A program made the translations under genes and the position numbers. A DNA stretch of 64,000 nucleotides from Streptomyces sp. NBC_00091. Its GTDB lineage: Bacteria; Actinomycetota; Actinomycetes; Streptomycetales; Streptomycetaceae. This document shows positions 8,199 through 18,619 of the stretch, one piece after another. The notes below the pieces were generated by a model. The model was not told the origin of the DNA and searched no databases. It saw only the letters and a list, made by a program, of their open reading frames with translations. The stretch spans positions 372,001-436,000 of the forward strand of contig NZ_JAPEMA010000004.1 of the NCBI RefSeq assembly GCF_026343185.1, written 5' to 3'. The first letter of the stretch is position 1, and every line of letters starts with the position of its first letter.

Positions 8199-10232
8199 CT
8201 ACCTCCCGGGCGGTGTCGTGCGGAGTGAGGCAGACGGGTTGCGGGGGGACAGGGTGACGGGCAGTTGGTCGAAGCCCACGTGGCGTCCGTTCTCGTACCT
8301 GCGGGTGGCGGGGCCGCACTGTCGCAGCGGAGGGTGGCGCAGCAGTTCGGTGAGTACGGAGACCAGTTCGGCGCGCGCCAGATGGGCGCCGAGGCAGAAG
8401 TGGATGCCGTAGCCGAGGGACAGGTGCCTGCCGGCGCCGTCCCGGCCCAGCCGGAAGGAGCAGGGGGCGTCGAAGACCGCGGGGTCGTGGTTGGCGGCGC
8501 CGGTGAGCAGCAGGACCCGTGAGCCGGCCGGGACCTCCGTTCCCGCGATGGTCGTGTCGCGGGAGGTGAGGCGGGAGCCGTGGTCGACCGGTGGCCACAG
8601 CCGCAGGGTCTCCTCCACCGCGTCGGGGATCAGCTCGGGGGCGGCGCGCAGCCGGCGGTCCAGCTCCGGGTCGCGGGCGAGGTTCCACATCAGGTGGGCC
8701 AGGGCGTTCATCGTCGTCTCGTGGCCCGCCACCGCGAAGGACACGAGCATGACGTGCAGTTCCTCATCGGTGACCGGCCGGCCGTCGAAGTCGGCGCGGA
8801 CGAGCGCGGAGAGGTGGTCGTCCCCCGGTTCGTCGCGGGCGCGGCGGATCTCCCGGTCGAAGAGCGCCGAGAAGGCGGGCCAGAAGCCGTCCGGTCCGGC
8901 GTCCTTCGGCATGCGCTCCCAGGTCGTGCGGGTCAGGGCGCGGATGTGCCCCTGGGCCTCCTCGGAGAACCCCACGGCGAGGCCCAGGGCGGCCAGTGGC
9001 AGCGGTACGGCGACCCGTTCCACGAGGTCGCCGCCGCCGGCCCGGGCGAGGGGGCGGATCAGGGAGGCCACCAGGGCGTCGATCCGGGGCCGCAGGGACT
9101 CGACGGCAGCGCGGGAGAAGGAGGGCTTCATCAGGTTGCGGTAGGCGGTGTGCAGCGGTGGGTCGTATTCCAGCGGGGCGAAGTACGGGGTGCCGGGGGC
9201 GCGGGGGCAGAACACGCCGGAGCCCGAGGTGAACAGGGTGTGGTCCTTCATGGCCGCCTGCACGTCGGCGTGCCGGGTCAGCAGGTGCAGCCCTCCGTGC
9301 GCGGGGGTGTGCGCGACCGGGCCGGCTTCGCGCAGCGCGTCGTGCACCGCGTGGGCGAGGTCGGGGGTGAACTCGGGGGAGTGGTGGTCGAAGTGCCGGA
9401 CCTGGCGGGCCACTTCGGTCGGGTCGGGGCGGTCCAGGAACTCCCGTACGAGGGTCTCCCAGGCGGCGAAGTGCGGTCCGCCGATGAAGTGGCCGCAGGG
9501 CAGCGACGCGAGCCGGGCGCCGGGGACGGCGGCGGCCAGGCGTTCGGAGTTGACCGGGAGGACGAGCCGGTCGTGGGCGGTGGCCACGACGAGCGTGGGG
9601 AGGTCCAGGCCGGGCAGGTCCGCCCGGACGTCGGCGCGCGCGACCAGGTCCGCCTGGGCCAGGATGCCGGGATTGACGGCGGCGGCCACGGCCCCGGCCG
9701 CTTCCGCCAGAGCGGGCGGCGTGAGGCGGGCCAGATCGCCCGGATCGAGCCCCAGCAGCAGGAAGAGCCTGGCCAGCGCGTCGTGTTCGCCCGCCGCCGC
9801 CAGGTGGCGCCACAGGTCGAGGGTGAGCCGCAGGTGCGGATCGGGTACGGCGAAGCCGGCGGTCAGGACGAGCGAGCGCACCCGGCGGCGGTGCCGGGCG
9901 GCGGCCCGTACGGCGACGGGCACGCCGAGGGAGTAGCCGACGACGGAGAAGCGGTCGTGGCCCGCCTCCGCGGCCGCTTCGGCCAACCGGTCGGCCAGCG
10001 CGTCCAGTTCGAGCGGACCGGGGGGCAGGGGGACGCCGCCCGACCCCGGGTAGTCCGGGGCGATCACCGTGTGGTGCCGGGCGAGTCCGGCGATCAGCGG
10101 GCCGAAGTTCGCCGCGGCGCTGCCGGCGGCGCCGTGTGCCAGCACGACCGCGGGTCCCTTTCCTGCCACGGTGACCCCGGGCGCCCTCGCCGAACTCTCT
10201 TTGATTTCCGACCGCTTGATTTCCGTCCGCAT
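8199..10232 (-). CDS. Alpha/beta-hydrolase - cytochrome P450 single-chain fusion
   Basis: One uninterrupted frame of 677 residues from ATG 10232 (in-frame ATGs at 10280 and 10292 would lengthen it). Residues about 15-270 form an alpha/beta-hydrolase: an HGAAGS oxyanion-loop motif, nucleophile Ser101 in GYSLG, Asp in AHDRLVLP and His in CGHFIGG. Residues about 290-677 are a complete bacterial P450: an AGHETT I-helix, the ETLRLWPP ExxR motif, and the haem loop with Cys613 in GIHFCLGAH. There is no ferredoxin or reductase domain, so electrons must come from elsewhere. Likely roles are hydrolytic release or ester cleavage coupled to hydroxylation in the same pathway as the divergent PKS (inference). 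It heads the leftward operon. Both catalytic sites look complete, which argues against a random fusion. Confidence 0.87.
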   Translation of the reverse strand: MRTEIKRSEIKESSARAPGVTVAGKGPAVVLAHGAAGSAAANFGPLIAGLARHHTVIAPDYPGSGGVPLPPGPLELDALADRLAEAAAEAGHDRFSVVGYSLGVPVAVRAAARHRRRVRSLVLTAGFAVPDPHLRLTLDLWRHLAAAGEHDALARLFLLLGLDPGDLARLTPPALAEAAGAVAAAVNPGILAQADLVARADVRADLPGLDLPTLVVATAHDRLVLPVNSERLAAAVPGARLASLPCGHFIGGPHFAAWETLVREFLDRPDPTEVARQVRHFDHHSPEFTPDLAHAVHDALREAGPVAHTPAHGGLHLLTRHADVQAAMKDHTLFTSGSGVFCPRAPGTPYFAPLEYDPPLHTAYRNLMKPSFSRAAVESLRPRIDALVASLIRPLARAGGGDLVERVAVPLPLAALGLAVGFSEEAQGHIRALTRTTWERMPKDAGPDGFWPAFSALFDREIRRARDEPGDDHLSALVRADFDGRPVTDEELHVMLVSFAVAGHETTMNALAHLMWNLARDPELDRRLRAAPELIPDAVEETLRLWPPVDHGSRLTSRDTTIAGTEVPAGSRVLLLTGAANHDPAVFDAPCSFRLGRDGAGRHLSLGYGIHFCLGAHLARAELVSVLTELLRHPPLRQCGPATRRYENGRHVGFDQLPVTLSPRNPSASLRTTPPGR

Positions 10233-10366
10233 GGCCGCATCGTAGCGATGTGTCGAAGGTCGAATTACGCGATGACCCATCGGGATCGTCATACAAAATA
10301 CCGAAGGCGTTGATCCATTCGGGTTGCGGCAACCGAAGTTGACCCCTGTGACGTGCTACGTTCCTG
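10233..10366. promoter_or_regulatory. Divergent promoter region between oxidative operon and PKS operon
   Basis: The 134-nt gap lies between the outward-facing hydrolase-P450 and PKS genes and is clearly richer in A+T than its surroundings, as are the first ~120 nt of the PKS gene. It contains a small palindrome GGTTGCGGCAACC (10322-10334) and a TTGACC hexamer (10339-10344) facing the PKS. I could not assign a convincing -10 box at standard spacing, so exact promoters remain undecided. Its position makes it the obvious control point for both operons. Confidence 0.5.
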
Positions 10367-13300
10367 ATGATCATCGAATCCCCCCTCCTTTTCGCGAGGA
10401 TGTGCGTGCATCTTTCCAGCGGATCAGCCGAATATGTGAACAATCCGATTGCTGTCATTGGAATGGGATTTCGTGCGGCCGGCGGAATTTCCTCGGCAGC
10501 CGAACTCTGGGAATTCACCGCGGCCGGCGGCGACGCGTCCGGGGAGGTCCCGCCGGACCGCTGGGAGCCCTACGGACGTCCCGGTACCGAGCCGGCGGAG
10601 GTCCTGCGGCGCACCACCTCACGCGGCTCCTTCATGGCCGACATCGCCGGATTCGACGCCGCGTTCTTCGGCGTGTCGGCGCACGAGGCCCGGCAGTTGG
10701 ACCCGCAGCAGCGCATCACCCTGGAAGTCGCCTGGGAGGCCCTGGAGCACGCCGGCATCCCCCCGCGCTCCCTGGAGGGCACCCACACCGGCGTCTACGT
10801 CGGCGTCGGCTCCGACGACTACGGGCGGCGGCTGCTCGAAGACCTGCCGCGCATCGAGGCGTGGACCGGCATCGGCGCCTCGCCCTGCGCCGTCGCCAAC
10901 CGGGTCTCCTACACCCTGGACCTGCGCGGGGCCAGCCTCAGCGTCGACACCGCCTGCTCCTCCTCGCTCGTCGCGGTCCACCAGGCGTGCCAGGCGCTCC
11001 GGCTCGGAGAGGTGCCGCTGGCACTCGCGGGCGGGGTACTGGTCATGTCCGGGCCCGGGCTCACCGTCGTACTGGACGCGGCCGGCGCGATCTCCCGCGA
11101 CGGCCGCTCCAAGCCCTTCGACGCGGCGGCCGACGGCTACGGCCGGGGCGAGGGCTGCGGAATGGTGGTGCTCAAGCGCCTGGCCGACGCGCACCGCGAC
11201 GGCGACCGGGTCCTCGCCGTCATCAGGGGCAGCGCCGTGTGCCAGGACGGCCGTACCGACGGCATCATGGCGCCCAGCGCACAGGCCCAGGCAGAGGTGA
11301 TGCGGCGGGCCTGCGCGGCGGCCGCGATCGACCCCGCGGACATCGACTACGTGGAGGCGCACGGCACCGGCACCCGCGTCGGGGACCCAGTGGAGGCGAG
11401 CGCGCTCGCCGAGGTCGTCGGAGCCGGCCGGGGCGCCGGGCACCCCTGCCTGATCGGATCGGTGAAGTCCGGCATCGGGCACCTGGAGGCGGCCGCGGGG
11501 ATCGCCGGCCTGGTCAGGACCGTGGAGTCGCTGCGCCGCGGGATGCTGCCGGGTCTGCGGACCGTCGACGGGCCGACACCGGCCGTGGACTGGGACGCCT
11601 CGGGCCTGCGGCTCGTCACCGCCACCACGCCCTGGCCGCCCGCCCGCGACCGGGTGCGCCGGGCGGGCGTCTCCGGCTACGGCTACGGCGGCACCGTCGC
11701 GCACCTCGTGCTGGAGGAGGCCCCGGCGGACGCCGCCACCGGATCCCCCCTCGCCGAGAGCGGCCGCGGGCCCTGGGTGTTCCCGCTGTCCGCCGCCTCG
11801 CCCGACGCGCTCCGCACGGCCGCGGCCCGCCTGGCGGACCACCTGGAGCGCCCCGGCAACCGGCCCGGGCCGGACCCGGTCGACGTCGGGCACACCCTGG
11901 CCTGCCGCCGCCAGCACCTGCCGTACCGCGCCGCCGTCGTGGCCGCGGGCCGCCCCGCCCTCGCCACCGCGCTGCGCGCCGTGGCCGGGCCGGACCTGCC
12001 ACCGCCGCCCGCCGCTCCCGCCACGGAGCGCGACGCGGTGTGGATCTACTCCGGGCACGGCTCGCAGTGGCCGGGCATGGGGCGCGAACTCCTCGCGACG
12101 CAGCCCGTGTTCGGCCGGGCGCTGGCGGAGATCGACGACATCTGCCGCGAGGAGATGGGGTTCTCGCCCAGCGAGGCACTGCGCGACGGGGCCCTCGGGG
12201 CCACCGACCGCATCCAGGTACTGATCTACGCCGTCCAGGTCGGCCTGACGGCCGTGTGGCGGGACACGGGCCTGCGGCCGGCCGCGGTCATCGGCCACTC
12301 GGTCGGCGAGATCGCCGCCGCCGTGGCGGCCGGGACGATCACCGCCCGCGAGGGCGCCCGCCTGGTGTGCCGCCGCTCCCGGCTGCTCCGGGAGGTCGTC
12401 GGGCACGGCGCCATGGTGATGGTGCCCCTGCCCTTCGAGGAAGCGGAGCGCAGGCTCCGCGCGCGGGCCGACGCCGGGCCAGGCGCCGCCGTGACCGCCG
12501 CCATCGCCTCGTCCCCGCACTCGTGCGTGATCTCCGGCGCACCGCACGCCATCGAGACCCTCACCAGGACCTGGCTGGCCGAGGGCCTGCCGGTCCGCCG
12601 GATCGACTCCGACGTCGCCTTCCACGGGCCGCAGATGGACCCCTTGTGCCCGGGCCTGGTCGAGGCGGCGGGCTTCCTGTCCCCGACCGCGCCGCGCGTC
12701 CCGCTGTACGGCACGGTCCTGGCCGACCCGCGCGACGGCGCCGTGCGCGACGGCGCCTACTGGGCCGCCAATCTGCGGGCCCCCGTCCGGCTCGCCGCCG
12801 CGGTGAGCGCCGCCGCGCAGGACGGACACCGGCTGTTCCTGGAGGTCTCCCCGCACCCGGTGGTCTCCCACTCGGTCAACGAGACCCTGGCGGACACCGT
12901 CACCGAGGGGCTGTGGGTCGCCCACAGCCTGCGCCGCGACCAGCCCGAAGCCGCCACGCTGCTGGACAACCTCGGGGCGCTGTACGTGCACGGCGCCCGG
13001 GTGGACTGGCCGGCGCTGCACCCGGGCGGCCGGCTCACCGATCTGCCGCCCACCGCCTGGCAGCACACCCGCCACTGGGTCGACGCCCCGCCGCAGCCGG
13101 CCGCGGGAACCGGCCTCCACGACCGCGAGCGGCACACGCTCCTCGGCGCCCTCGTGGAGGCCCGCACCGGTCCGTCGGCGCGGTTGTGGCTCACCCGCCT
13201 GGACCACGCGAGCCGCCCCTACCCGCTCACCCACCCCGTCCAGGGAACCGAGATCGTCCCGGCGGCGGTCCTCCTGAACACCCTCCTGCACGCGGCGCAC

Positions 13301-15721
13301 CCGCCCGGCGCCCGGCCGTTCACCGCCGGCGCGGCGCTGCGCGACGTGCGGCTGCGCATCCCGGTCGGCGTGGACGGCGCCCGCGAGGTGCAGGTCGTGC
13401 ACCAGGGCGACAGCCTGCGCCTGGCCACCAGGACGCAGGACACCGGCGACTGGCTCACCCACACCACGGCCCGGACCGCGGACCTCGCCCCGGGCGCGGG
13501 CGCGGGCGCGGCCCCGGGCACCGCCCGCCCGGGACCGGCCGAGTGCCCCGCCCCGCTCGACACCGCGTACGTCCCCACGCGGCTCGCCGCCCTCGGCGTC
13601 GCCGCCATGGGCTTCCCCTGGCGCTTCACCGAGCTCCGCCAAGGACCCGCCGCGCTCTACGGACTGGCCGACGCCGGGCCGGGCGGCCGGGACTCCGCAG
13701 GGAGCTGGGCCGGCCTGCTGGACGCCGCGACCTCGATGGCCTCCGTCGCCTTCACCGGGTCCGCGACCCTGCGCATGCCGGCCGCCATCGCCGAGGTCGC
13801 CGTATGCGGCACCCCGCCGGCGCGGGCCCACATCCTGGCCCGGGTGACCGGCACCGACACCGTCGACGTGTTCCTGGAGTCCGAGGACGGCTCCGCGACG
13901 GCCGTCCTGCGCGGGCTCCGGTTCGGCCTGCTGGAGCCGCCCGCCTCCCACGCGGCGCCGTCGGCCCTGCTGCACCGCACCGTATGGCAGCCGTTCGCCG
14001 CCGGGCCTGCCGCCGGGCCCGCCACCGGGGCCCACGGTGACCGGCCCGTCGTCCTCGTCGGCGGTGACCAGCGGCTGCGCGCCGTCCTGGCAGCCGCGAT
14101 CGGCAGCCGGCTGCGCACGCTCGACGACCCCCGCGAGCTGCCCGCCGACGCGCACCCCACCGTGCTGATCGCCGCTCCCGACGTCCGCGGCGGGGCCGTC
14201 GACGGCCGGGCCGCCGAGCGGGCCGCCCTGCTCGTGCTGCGCACCCTGCGCACCCGTACGCCGCACCCGGCGGACCCGGGCGGCCGGCTGTGGTGCCTGA
14301 CCACCGGAGTACGAGAGGCCGCCGGCGCCGCCGCGCTGCCCCAGGCGCCGCTCTGGGGCCTCGCGCGGATCGCCGCCGAGGAACGGCCCGACGTGTGGGG
14401 CGGCCTGGTGGACCTGCCCGCCGAGCCGACCGCGCGGGACGTCGCGACCCTGTGCGCCCTGCTGGAGCGCGAGCACACCGAGGACACCCTGTCGATCCGT
14501 CAGGGGCTGGTCGAGACGGCCCGGCTGGCGCCCGCCACCCCCGCGGCCGACGGCGGCGTACGGTGCCGGGCCGACGGCACCTATCTCGTCACCGGCGGGC
14601 TGGGCGCCCTCGGCCTGGAGGTCGCCGCCCACCTGGCCGCCCGGGGAGCGCGCCGGCTGATCCTGCTGGGCCGCACCGGCCTGCCCCCGCGCGGGCAGTG
14701 GGACACCGTCGCCGATCCGGCCGCCCGCGCCCGGATCGACGCCGTGCGCGCACTGGAGGCCACCGGGGTCACCGTCCGCGTCCTGGCCGGCGATGTCACC
14801 GACCCCACCGCGCCCGCTCGCCTGCTCGACACCGACCAGCTCGGCCTGCCGCCCGTACGCGGCGTCGTGCACGCGGCCGGAACCGTCGTCAACCGCAGGC
14901 TCGACGCCCTCACCGACGACCAGCTGCGCGCCGTGTTGCGGCCCAAGACGGCGGGAGCCCTGGCCCTGCACCGCCTCTACCCGCCGGGCAGCCTCGACTT
15001 CTTCGTGCTGTTCTCCTCCGCCGGCCAGCTCTTCCGGCTCCCGGGCCAGGGCGCCTACGCCGCGGCCAACGCCCATCTGGACGCCCTCGCCGCCCACCGC
15101 CGGGCGGCCTCGCCCGGGGACACCTCCCTCTCGCTGGCCTGGACCAGCTGGCGCGGACTGGGCATGTCCACCTCCTCCGACGCCATCGACGCGGAACTCG
15201 CCGCCCGCGGCACCGCGGACATCACCGCCGAACAGGCCCTGCGCACCTGGGACATGACCGCGGGCACCGGCGCCGCGCACCTCGCGGTGTTCCGGCTGCT
15301 CCCGGCGGACCCGACCGTGACCCGGCCCCCGCTCCTGCGCGACCTCACCGCACCCGCACCCGTACCCGCGCCCGGCCGGTCCGGCGACCGGCCGCGCCCG
15401 CCCACCGCGGCCGCCCGCCTGGCCGGCCTCACCGGCGACGGCCTGCGGGCCGCGCTCCTGGCCGAAGTGACCCGAGCGGCCGCCGAGACGCTCGGCACCC
15501 GCCCCGAGTCCGTCCCCGCGCACCGCGCGCTGCCCGACCTCGGCATGGACTCCCTGCTCTCGGTCCGGCTCCGGCGCGCCCTGGAGATCCGCATGGGGGT
15601 GGCCCTGCCGGCCACCCTCCTGTGGAACAGGCCCAGCACGACGGCGATCACCGACCACCTCACCGACCTGCTCGAGCACGCCCACGAGCCGCAGACCACC
15701 TCCATCGGAGCCGCCCCGTGA
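10367..15721 (+). CDS. Iterative type I polyketide synthase, 6-methylsalicylate-synthase type (KS-AT-DH/TH-KR-ACP)
   Basis: One 1784-residue module. KS: Cys197 in DTACSSS, His in EAHGTGT and [11 protein letters not shown]: Ser645 in GHSVGE, with an AFH specificity motif that suits malonyl-CoA. DH-like domain: His956 in [25 protein letters not shown] nucleotide loop, Tyr1564 in AYAAAN. ACP: Ser1729 in LGMDSL. Length and domain order match 6-MSA synthases and their bacterial relatives (ChlB1, NcsB, AziB types), and the GTEIVPAA context is typical of their dehydratase/thioester-hydrolase domain. The second DH motif is weak (DAATS), as in that group. No thioesterase follows the ACP. Expected product: a reduced aromatic or small polyketide acyl thioester. 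The start at ATG 10367 lacks a good ribosome site; ATG 10400 in the same frame is possible. It overlaps the LuxE-like gene by 4 nt. Confidence 0.93.
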   Translation: MIIESPLLFARMCVHLSSGSAEYVNNPIAVIGMGFRAAGGISSAAELWEFTAAGGDASGEVPPDRWEPYGRPGTEPAEVLRRTTSRGSFMADIAGFDAAFFGVSAHEARQLDPQQRITLEVAWEALEHAGIPPRSLEGTHTGVYVGVGSDDYGRRLLEDLPRIEAWTGIGASPCAVANRVSYTLDLRGASLSVDTACSSSLVAVHQACQALRLGEVPLALAGGVLVMSGPGLTVVLDAAGAISRDGRSKPFDAAADGYGRGEGCGMVVLKRLADAHRDGDRVLAVIRGSAVCQDGRTDGIMAPSAQAQAEVMRRACAAAAIDPADIDYVEAHGTGTRVGDPVEASALAEVVGAGRGAGHPCLIGSVKSGIGHLEAAAGIAGLVRTVESLRRGMLPGLRTVDGPTPAVDWDASGLRLVTATTPWPPARDRVRRAGVSGYGYGGTVAHLVLEEAPADAATGSPLAESGRGPWVFPLSAASPDALRTAAARLADHLERPGNRPGPDPVDVGHTLACRRQHLPYRAAVVAAGRPALATALRAVAGPDLPPPPAAPATERDAVWIYSGHGSQWPGMGRELLATQPVFGRALAEIDDICREEMGFSPSEALRDGALGATDRIQVLIYAVQVGLTAVWRDTGLRPAAVIGHSVGEIAAAVAAGTITAREGARLVCRRSRLLREVVGHGAMVMVPLPFEEAERRLRARADAGPGAAVTAAIASSPHSCVISGAPHAIETLTRTWLAEGLPVRRIDSDVAFHGPQMDPLCPGLVEAAGFLSPTAPRVPLYGTVLADPRDGAVRDGAYWAANLRAPVRLAAAVSAAAQDGHRLFLEVSPHPVVSHSVNETLADTVTEGLWVAHSLRRDQPEAATLLDNLGALYVHGARVDWPALHPGGRLTDLPPTAWQHTRHWVDAPPQPAAGTGLHDRERHTLLGALVEARTGPSARLWLTRLDHASRPYPLTHPVQGTEIVPAAVLLNTLLHAAHPPGARPFTAGAALRDVRLRIPVGVDGAREVQVVHQGDSLRLATRTQDTGDWLTHTTARTADLAPGAGAGAAPGTARPGPAECPAPLDTAYVPTRLAALGVAAMGFPWRFTELRQGPAALYGLADAGPGGRDSAGSWAGLLDAATSMASVAFTGSATLRMPAAIAEVAVCGTPPARAHILARVTGTDTVDVFLESEDGSATAVLRGLRFGLLEPPASHAAPSALLHRTVWQPFAAGPAAGPATGAHGDRPVVLVGGDQRLRAVLAAAIGSRLRTLDDPRELPADAHPTVLIAAPDVRGGAVDGRAAERAALLVLRTLRTRTPHPADPGGRLWCLTTGVREAAGAAALPQAPLWGLARIAAEERPDVWGGLVDLPAEPTARDVATLCALLEREHTEDTLSIRQGLVETARLAPATPAADGGVRCRADGTYLVTGGLGALGLEVAAHLAARGARRLILLGRTGLPPRGQWDTVADPAARARIDAVRALEATGVTVRVLAGDVTDPTAPARLLDTDQLGLPPVRGVVHAAGTVVNRRLDALTDDQLRAVLRPKTAGALALHRLYPPGSLDFFVLFSSAGQLFRLPGQGAYAAANAHLDALAAHRRAASPGDTSLSLAWTSWRGLGMSTSSDAIDAELAARGTADITAEQALRTWDMTAGTGAAHLAVFRLLPADPTVTRPPLLRDLTAPAPVPAPGRSGDRPRPPTAAARLAGLTGDGLRAALLAEVTRAAAETLGTRPESVPAHRALPDLGMDSLLSVRLRRALEIRMGVALPATLLWNRPSTTAITDHLTDLLEHAHEPQTTSIGAAP

Positions 15722-17091
15722 CCACCGCCGCCTTCCCCCGCGACCCGATCGCCCACTTCGGCGCGTCCCGCGAAGCGATGCACGACGGCCCGCCCGCCGA
15801 ACGGGAGCGGCTGCAACTCGAGGCGCTGCGCGACCGGTTCGCCCAGCTGCGCGGCCGGCTGCCGGCGCTGGACGTCCTCGCCGACGAGGCCGCGCTGTAC
15901 CAGGTACGCGCGCTCGAGGACATCGCGCCGCTGCTGCTGGCCCACACCGTCTACAAGTCCTACCCCGCCTCCCTGCTGGCCTCCGGCCGCTTCGACCGGC
16001 TCACCCGCTGGCTCCAGCGCCTGACCACGCTCGACCTGTCCGGCGTCGACGCCTCCGGCTGCGAGAGCGTCGACTCCTGGCTCGACCTGCTCGACACCAC
16101 CACCGACCTGCGCGTCGCGCACTCCTCCGGGACCTCCGGCACCCTGTCGTTCCTGCCCCACACCCACCGGCAGTTCGACGACCTGTTCCGGATCGTCGGC
16201 CTGGACGTGCTGGCGCCGGACGGCGCTCCCGTGGACGTGGTGTGGCCGTCCTACCGGTACGGCCGCAGCGGCATCGCCCGCTGCGGCCGGGCGATGGCCG
16301 AGCGCTACGCCCGTACCGAGGACCGCTTCCACGCCCTGCACCCCGGCCCGATGAGCGCGGACGTGATGTACCTGGCGGGACGGCTGAGGTCCGCCGCTCT
16401 GCGCGGGGACCGGGCCCCGGTCGAGGTCCCGCCGTCCCTGTCCGCCCGGCACCGGGAACTGCTGGAGGCACAGCGCCCCGGCGAGGCCATGGCCGCGTAC
16501 GCCCGCGACCTCGCGGGACGTCTCGCGGGCCGCCGGGTCATCGCCATGAACACCTGGAACCTGCTGTACGCCGTCTCCCGCGCCGGGCTGGCGCAGGGCC
16601 TGGAGAACGTCTTCGCGGCCGACTCGGTCGTCATGCCCGGCGGCGGCGCGAAGAACCAGGCCGTACCGGACGACTGGCAGGACACCGTCCGGCGGTTCTT
16701 CGGCGTCCCCCGGCTGCGGCACATCTACGCCCTCTCCGAGGTCATGGCCCTCAACGACCTCTGCACGGCGGGCCGTTACCACATCGACCCCTGGGTGGTG
16801 CTCTACGTCCTCGACCCCCTCACCGGGCGTCCGCTGCCGCGCACCGGCAAGCAGACCGGCCGCGCGGCCTTCTTCGACCTGATGGCCGAGGTCCACTGGG
16901 GCGGCTTCGCCTCCGGCGACCGCGTCAGCGCGGACTACTCGCCCTGCTCCTGCGGCCGGACCACCCCCCACCTCGACCGGCGCATCGAGCGCTACGACAC
17001 GGACCAGGGCGGCGACGACAAGATCACCTGCGCCGCCGCCCCCGAAGCCCACGCGCAGGCCCTGGACTTCCTGGAGGCCACGCGTGTCTGA
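15718..17091 (+). CDS. LuxE-like acyl-protein synthetase / PaaK-type adenylating ligase
   Basis: A 457-residue protein whose GTG start sits inside the PKS stop (GTGA overlap), implying translational coupling. It carries the adenylate-forming phosphate loop HSSGTSGT (about residue 137) and a C-terminal CSCGRTTPHLDRR stretch with two cysteines, as in phenylacetate-CoA-ligase-like and LuxE proteins. LuxE activates a carboxylate with ATP, holds the acyl group on Cys and passes it to the LuxC reductase. The next gene is indeed LuxC-like, so this pair probably forms a carboxylic-acid reductase acting on the PKS product. No luciferase genes are present, so a bioluminescence role is not supported. 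The acyl substrate (free acid or enzyme-bound) is inferred. Confidence 0.8.
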   Translation: MTTAAFPRDPIAHFGASREAMHDGPPAERERLQLEALRDRFAQLRGRLPALDVLADEAALYQVRALEDIAPLLLAHTVYKSYPASLLASGRFDRLTRWLQRLTTLDLSGVDASGCESVDSWLDLLDTTTDLRVAHSSGTSGTLSFLPHTHRQFDDLFRIVGLDVLAPDGAPVDVVWPSYRYGRSGIARCGRAMAERYARTEDRFHALHPGPMSADVMYLAGRLRSAALRGDRAPVEVPPSLSARHRELLEAQRPGEAMAAYARDLAGRLAGRRVIAMNTWNLLYAVSRAGLAQGLENVFAADSVVMPGGGAKNQAVPDDWQDTVRRFFGVPRLRHIYALSEVMALNDLCTAGRYHIDPWVVLYVLDPLTGRPLPRTGKQTGRAAFFDLMAEVHWGGFASGDRVSADYSPCSCGRTTPHLDRRIERYDTDQGGDDKITCAAAPEAHAQALDFLEATRV

Positions 17092-18619
17092 CCCGTACGA
17101 CGCCCCGGCGGCCGCCGCCGTCCTGCGCGGCCGGACCGTCACCGGCCCGCCCGTCCGCTTCGCCGCCCGCGACGGCCTCGGCGGATTCCTCAGCCCCGAT
17201 CCGCACGCCCTGCTGCCGCGCCTGCCGCTGCGCGACCCGCACTCCATGGCCGCCCTGGGCTCCCTGCGCTACCAGGAGATCGAGGACTACCTCGCGGAAC
17301 TGGGCCCCCTGCTGGATCCCGGCCGCAACGCGCTGATCGCGCAGGCCGTCGAACGGTCCGCGGCCTGGTCGGACCTGACTGCCCCGCTGCTGCGCACCAC
17401 GTACGCCCATCTCCCCGCGCTCTTCACCCGCGAGGCGGTCCGCGCCGTCGCCGAGCACACCGTGGGCCTCGCGGCGCTCGACGGCTGGAGGCGCGTACCG
17501 CAGCCGGACGGCCGCAGCGCCGCCGTCCGCGCGGTGGGCAGCCGCACCGTCCACGTCATCGCCGGCAACAGCCCCCTGATCGCCGCCCTCACGGTGATCC
17601 GCAACGCCCTCACCCGGGGCGACGCCATCGTCAAAACACCCTCGAACGACCCGCTCACCGCACCCGCCATCGCCCGCACCGCCGCGGCCATGGCCCCCGG
17701 CCACCCGCTCACCGCCCACCTGAGCGTGCTGCACTGGAAGGGCGGCGACACCGCCTTCGAGGAACACCTCTACCACCCCGCGCACGTGGAGAAGATCGTC
17801 GCCTGGGGCGGGTTCGCCTCCGTCCGGCACGTCACCCGCTACCTGCGCCCCGGCCTCGAACTCATCGCCCTCGACCCCAAACTCAGCGTCTCCCTCATCG
17901 GCCCCGAGGGATTCGCCACCGAGCAGGCCATGGCACTGACCGCCCGGCACGCAGCCGCCGACGTCGCGGCCCTCAACCAGCTCGGCTGCATGAACTCCCG
18001 GGTCGTCCACGCCGTCACCGGCACCGACCGCGCCGGCGTCGCCCGGGCCGAGGCCTGGAGCGAGCTCCTCCACCACGAGATCCAGCGCCTGCCCGAGGCG
18101 ATCAGCACCCCCGCACGCCGCTTCGACCCCGAACTGCGCGGCAGGCTCCAGGCGTTGCGCACCGTCCCCGACTGGTACCGGGTCTTCGGAGGGCGTCAGG
18201 ACGAGGGCGCGGTCGTCGTCTCGCTCACCGGCGAAGCCGTCGACTTCACCGACCGGCTCTCCGGACGGGTCGTCAACGTCGTTCCCACCGACGACGCGCA
18301 CACCGCCGTGCGCGGCCTCACCTCGGCGACCCAGACCCTCGGCGTCTACCCCGACACCCTGCGCCTCGCCCTGCGCGACATCGCACCGCTGTACGGGGTG
18401 CAGCGCATCGTCGCCCTCGGCTACGCCACCCACTACCGGCCCGAACTGCCGCAGGACGCCATGGAACCGCTGCGCCGCATGATCCGGTGGATCACCGACG
18501 AGAGCGCCGACCCCGCGCTGATCTCCCCGGCCGAATGCCTCGGCCCGCTCCCCGCGACCGCCCGGCCCTGCCCGACCGCCCAGCCCCGCGCGACCGCCCC
18601 GACCGGCACGCCGCGGTGA
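17084..18619 (+). CDS. LuxC-like acyl-CoA / acyl-enzyme reductase
   Basis: A 511-residue protein starting at GTG 17084, overlapping the LuxE-like stop by 8 nt. It has the aldehyde-dehydrogenase-like fold of the LuxC family: a GNSPLIA cofactor-side loop near residue 165, an AWGGFASVRHV segment near 240, and the candidate catalytic Cys in NQLGCMNSR (about residue 304). LuxC reduces an acyl group carried on LuxE, or an acyl-CoA, to the aldehyde with NADPH. Here it would release the polyketide as an aldehyde, and the two downstream reductases could convert that to an alcohol. The C-terminal ~30 residues are Pro/Ala/Thr-rich and probably disordered. The final codons overlap the start of the KAS III-like gene. 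Confidence 0.85.
   Translation: MSDPYDAPAAAAVLRGRTVTGPPVRFAARDGLGGFLSPDPHALLPRLPLRDPHSMAALGSLRYQEIEDYLAELGPLLDPGRNALIAQAVERSAAWSDLTAPLLRTTYAHLPALFTREAVRAVAEHTVGLAALDGWRRVPQPDGRSAAVRAVGSRTVHVIAGNSPLIAALTVIRNALTRGDAIVKTPSNDPLTAPAIARTAAAMAPGHPLTAHLSVLHWKGGDTAFEEHLYHPAHVEKIVAWGGFASVRHVTRYLRPGLELIALDPKLSVSLIGPEGFATEQAMALTARHAAADVAALNQLGCMNSRVVHAVTGTDRAGVARAEAWSELLHHEIQRLPEAISTPARRFDPELRGRLQALRTVPDWYRVFGGRQDEGAVVVSLTGEAVDFTDRLSGRVVNVVPTDDAHTAVRGLTSATQTLGVYPDTLRLALRDIAPLYGVQRIVALGYATHYRPELPQDAMEPLRRMIRWITDESADPALISPAECLGPLPATARPCPTAQPRATAPTGTPR

Noticed and set aside
10339..10362. TTGACC...TACGTT as a -35/-10 promoter for the PKS
   Set aside because: The spacer is only 12 nt, too short for a standard sigma-70-type promoter.
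15718..18619. Bioluminescence genes, because of LuxC and LuxE homologues
   Set aside because: No luciferase alpha/beta or flavin reductase genes are present, and the pair is overlapped with a PKS gene, so an acyl reductase role fits better.
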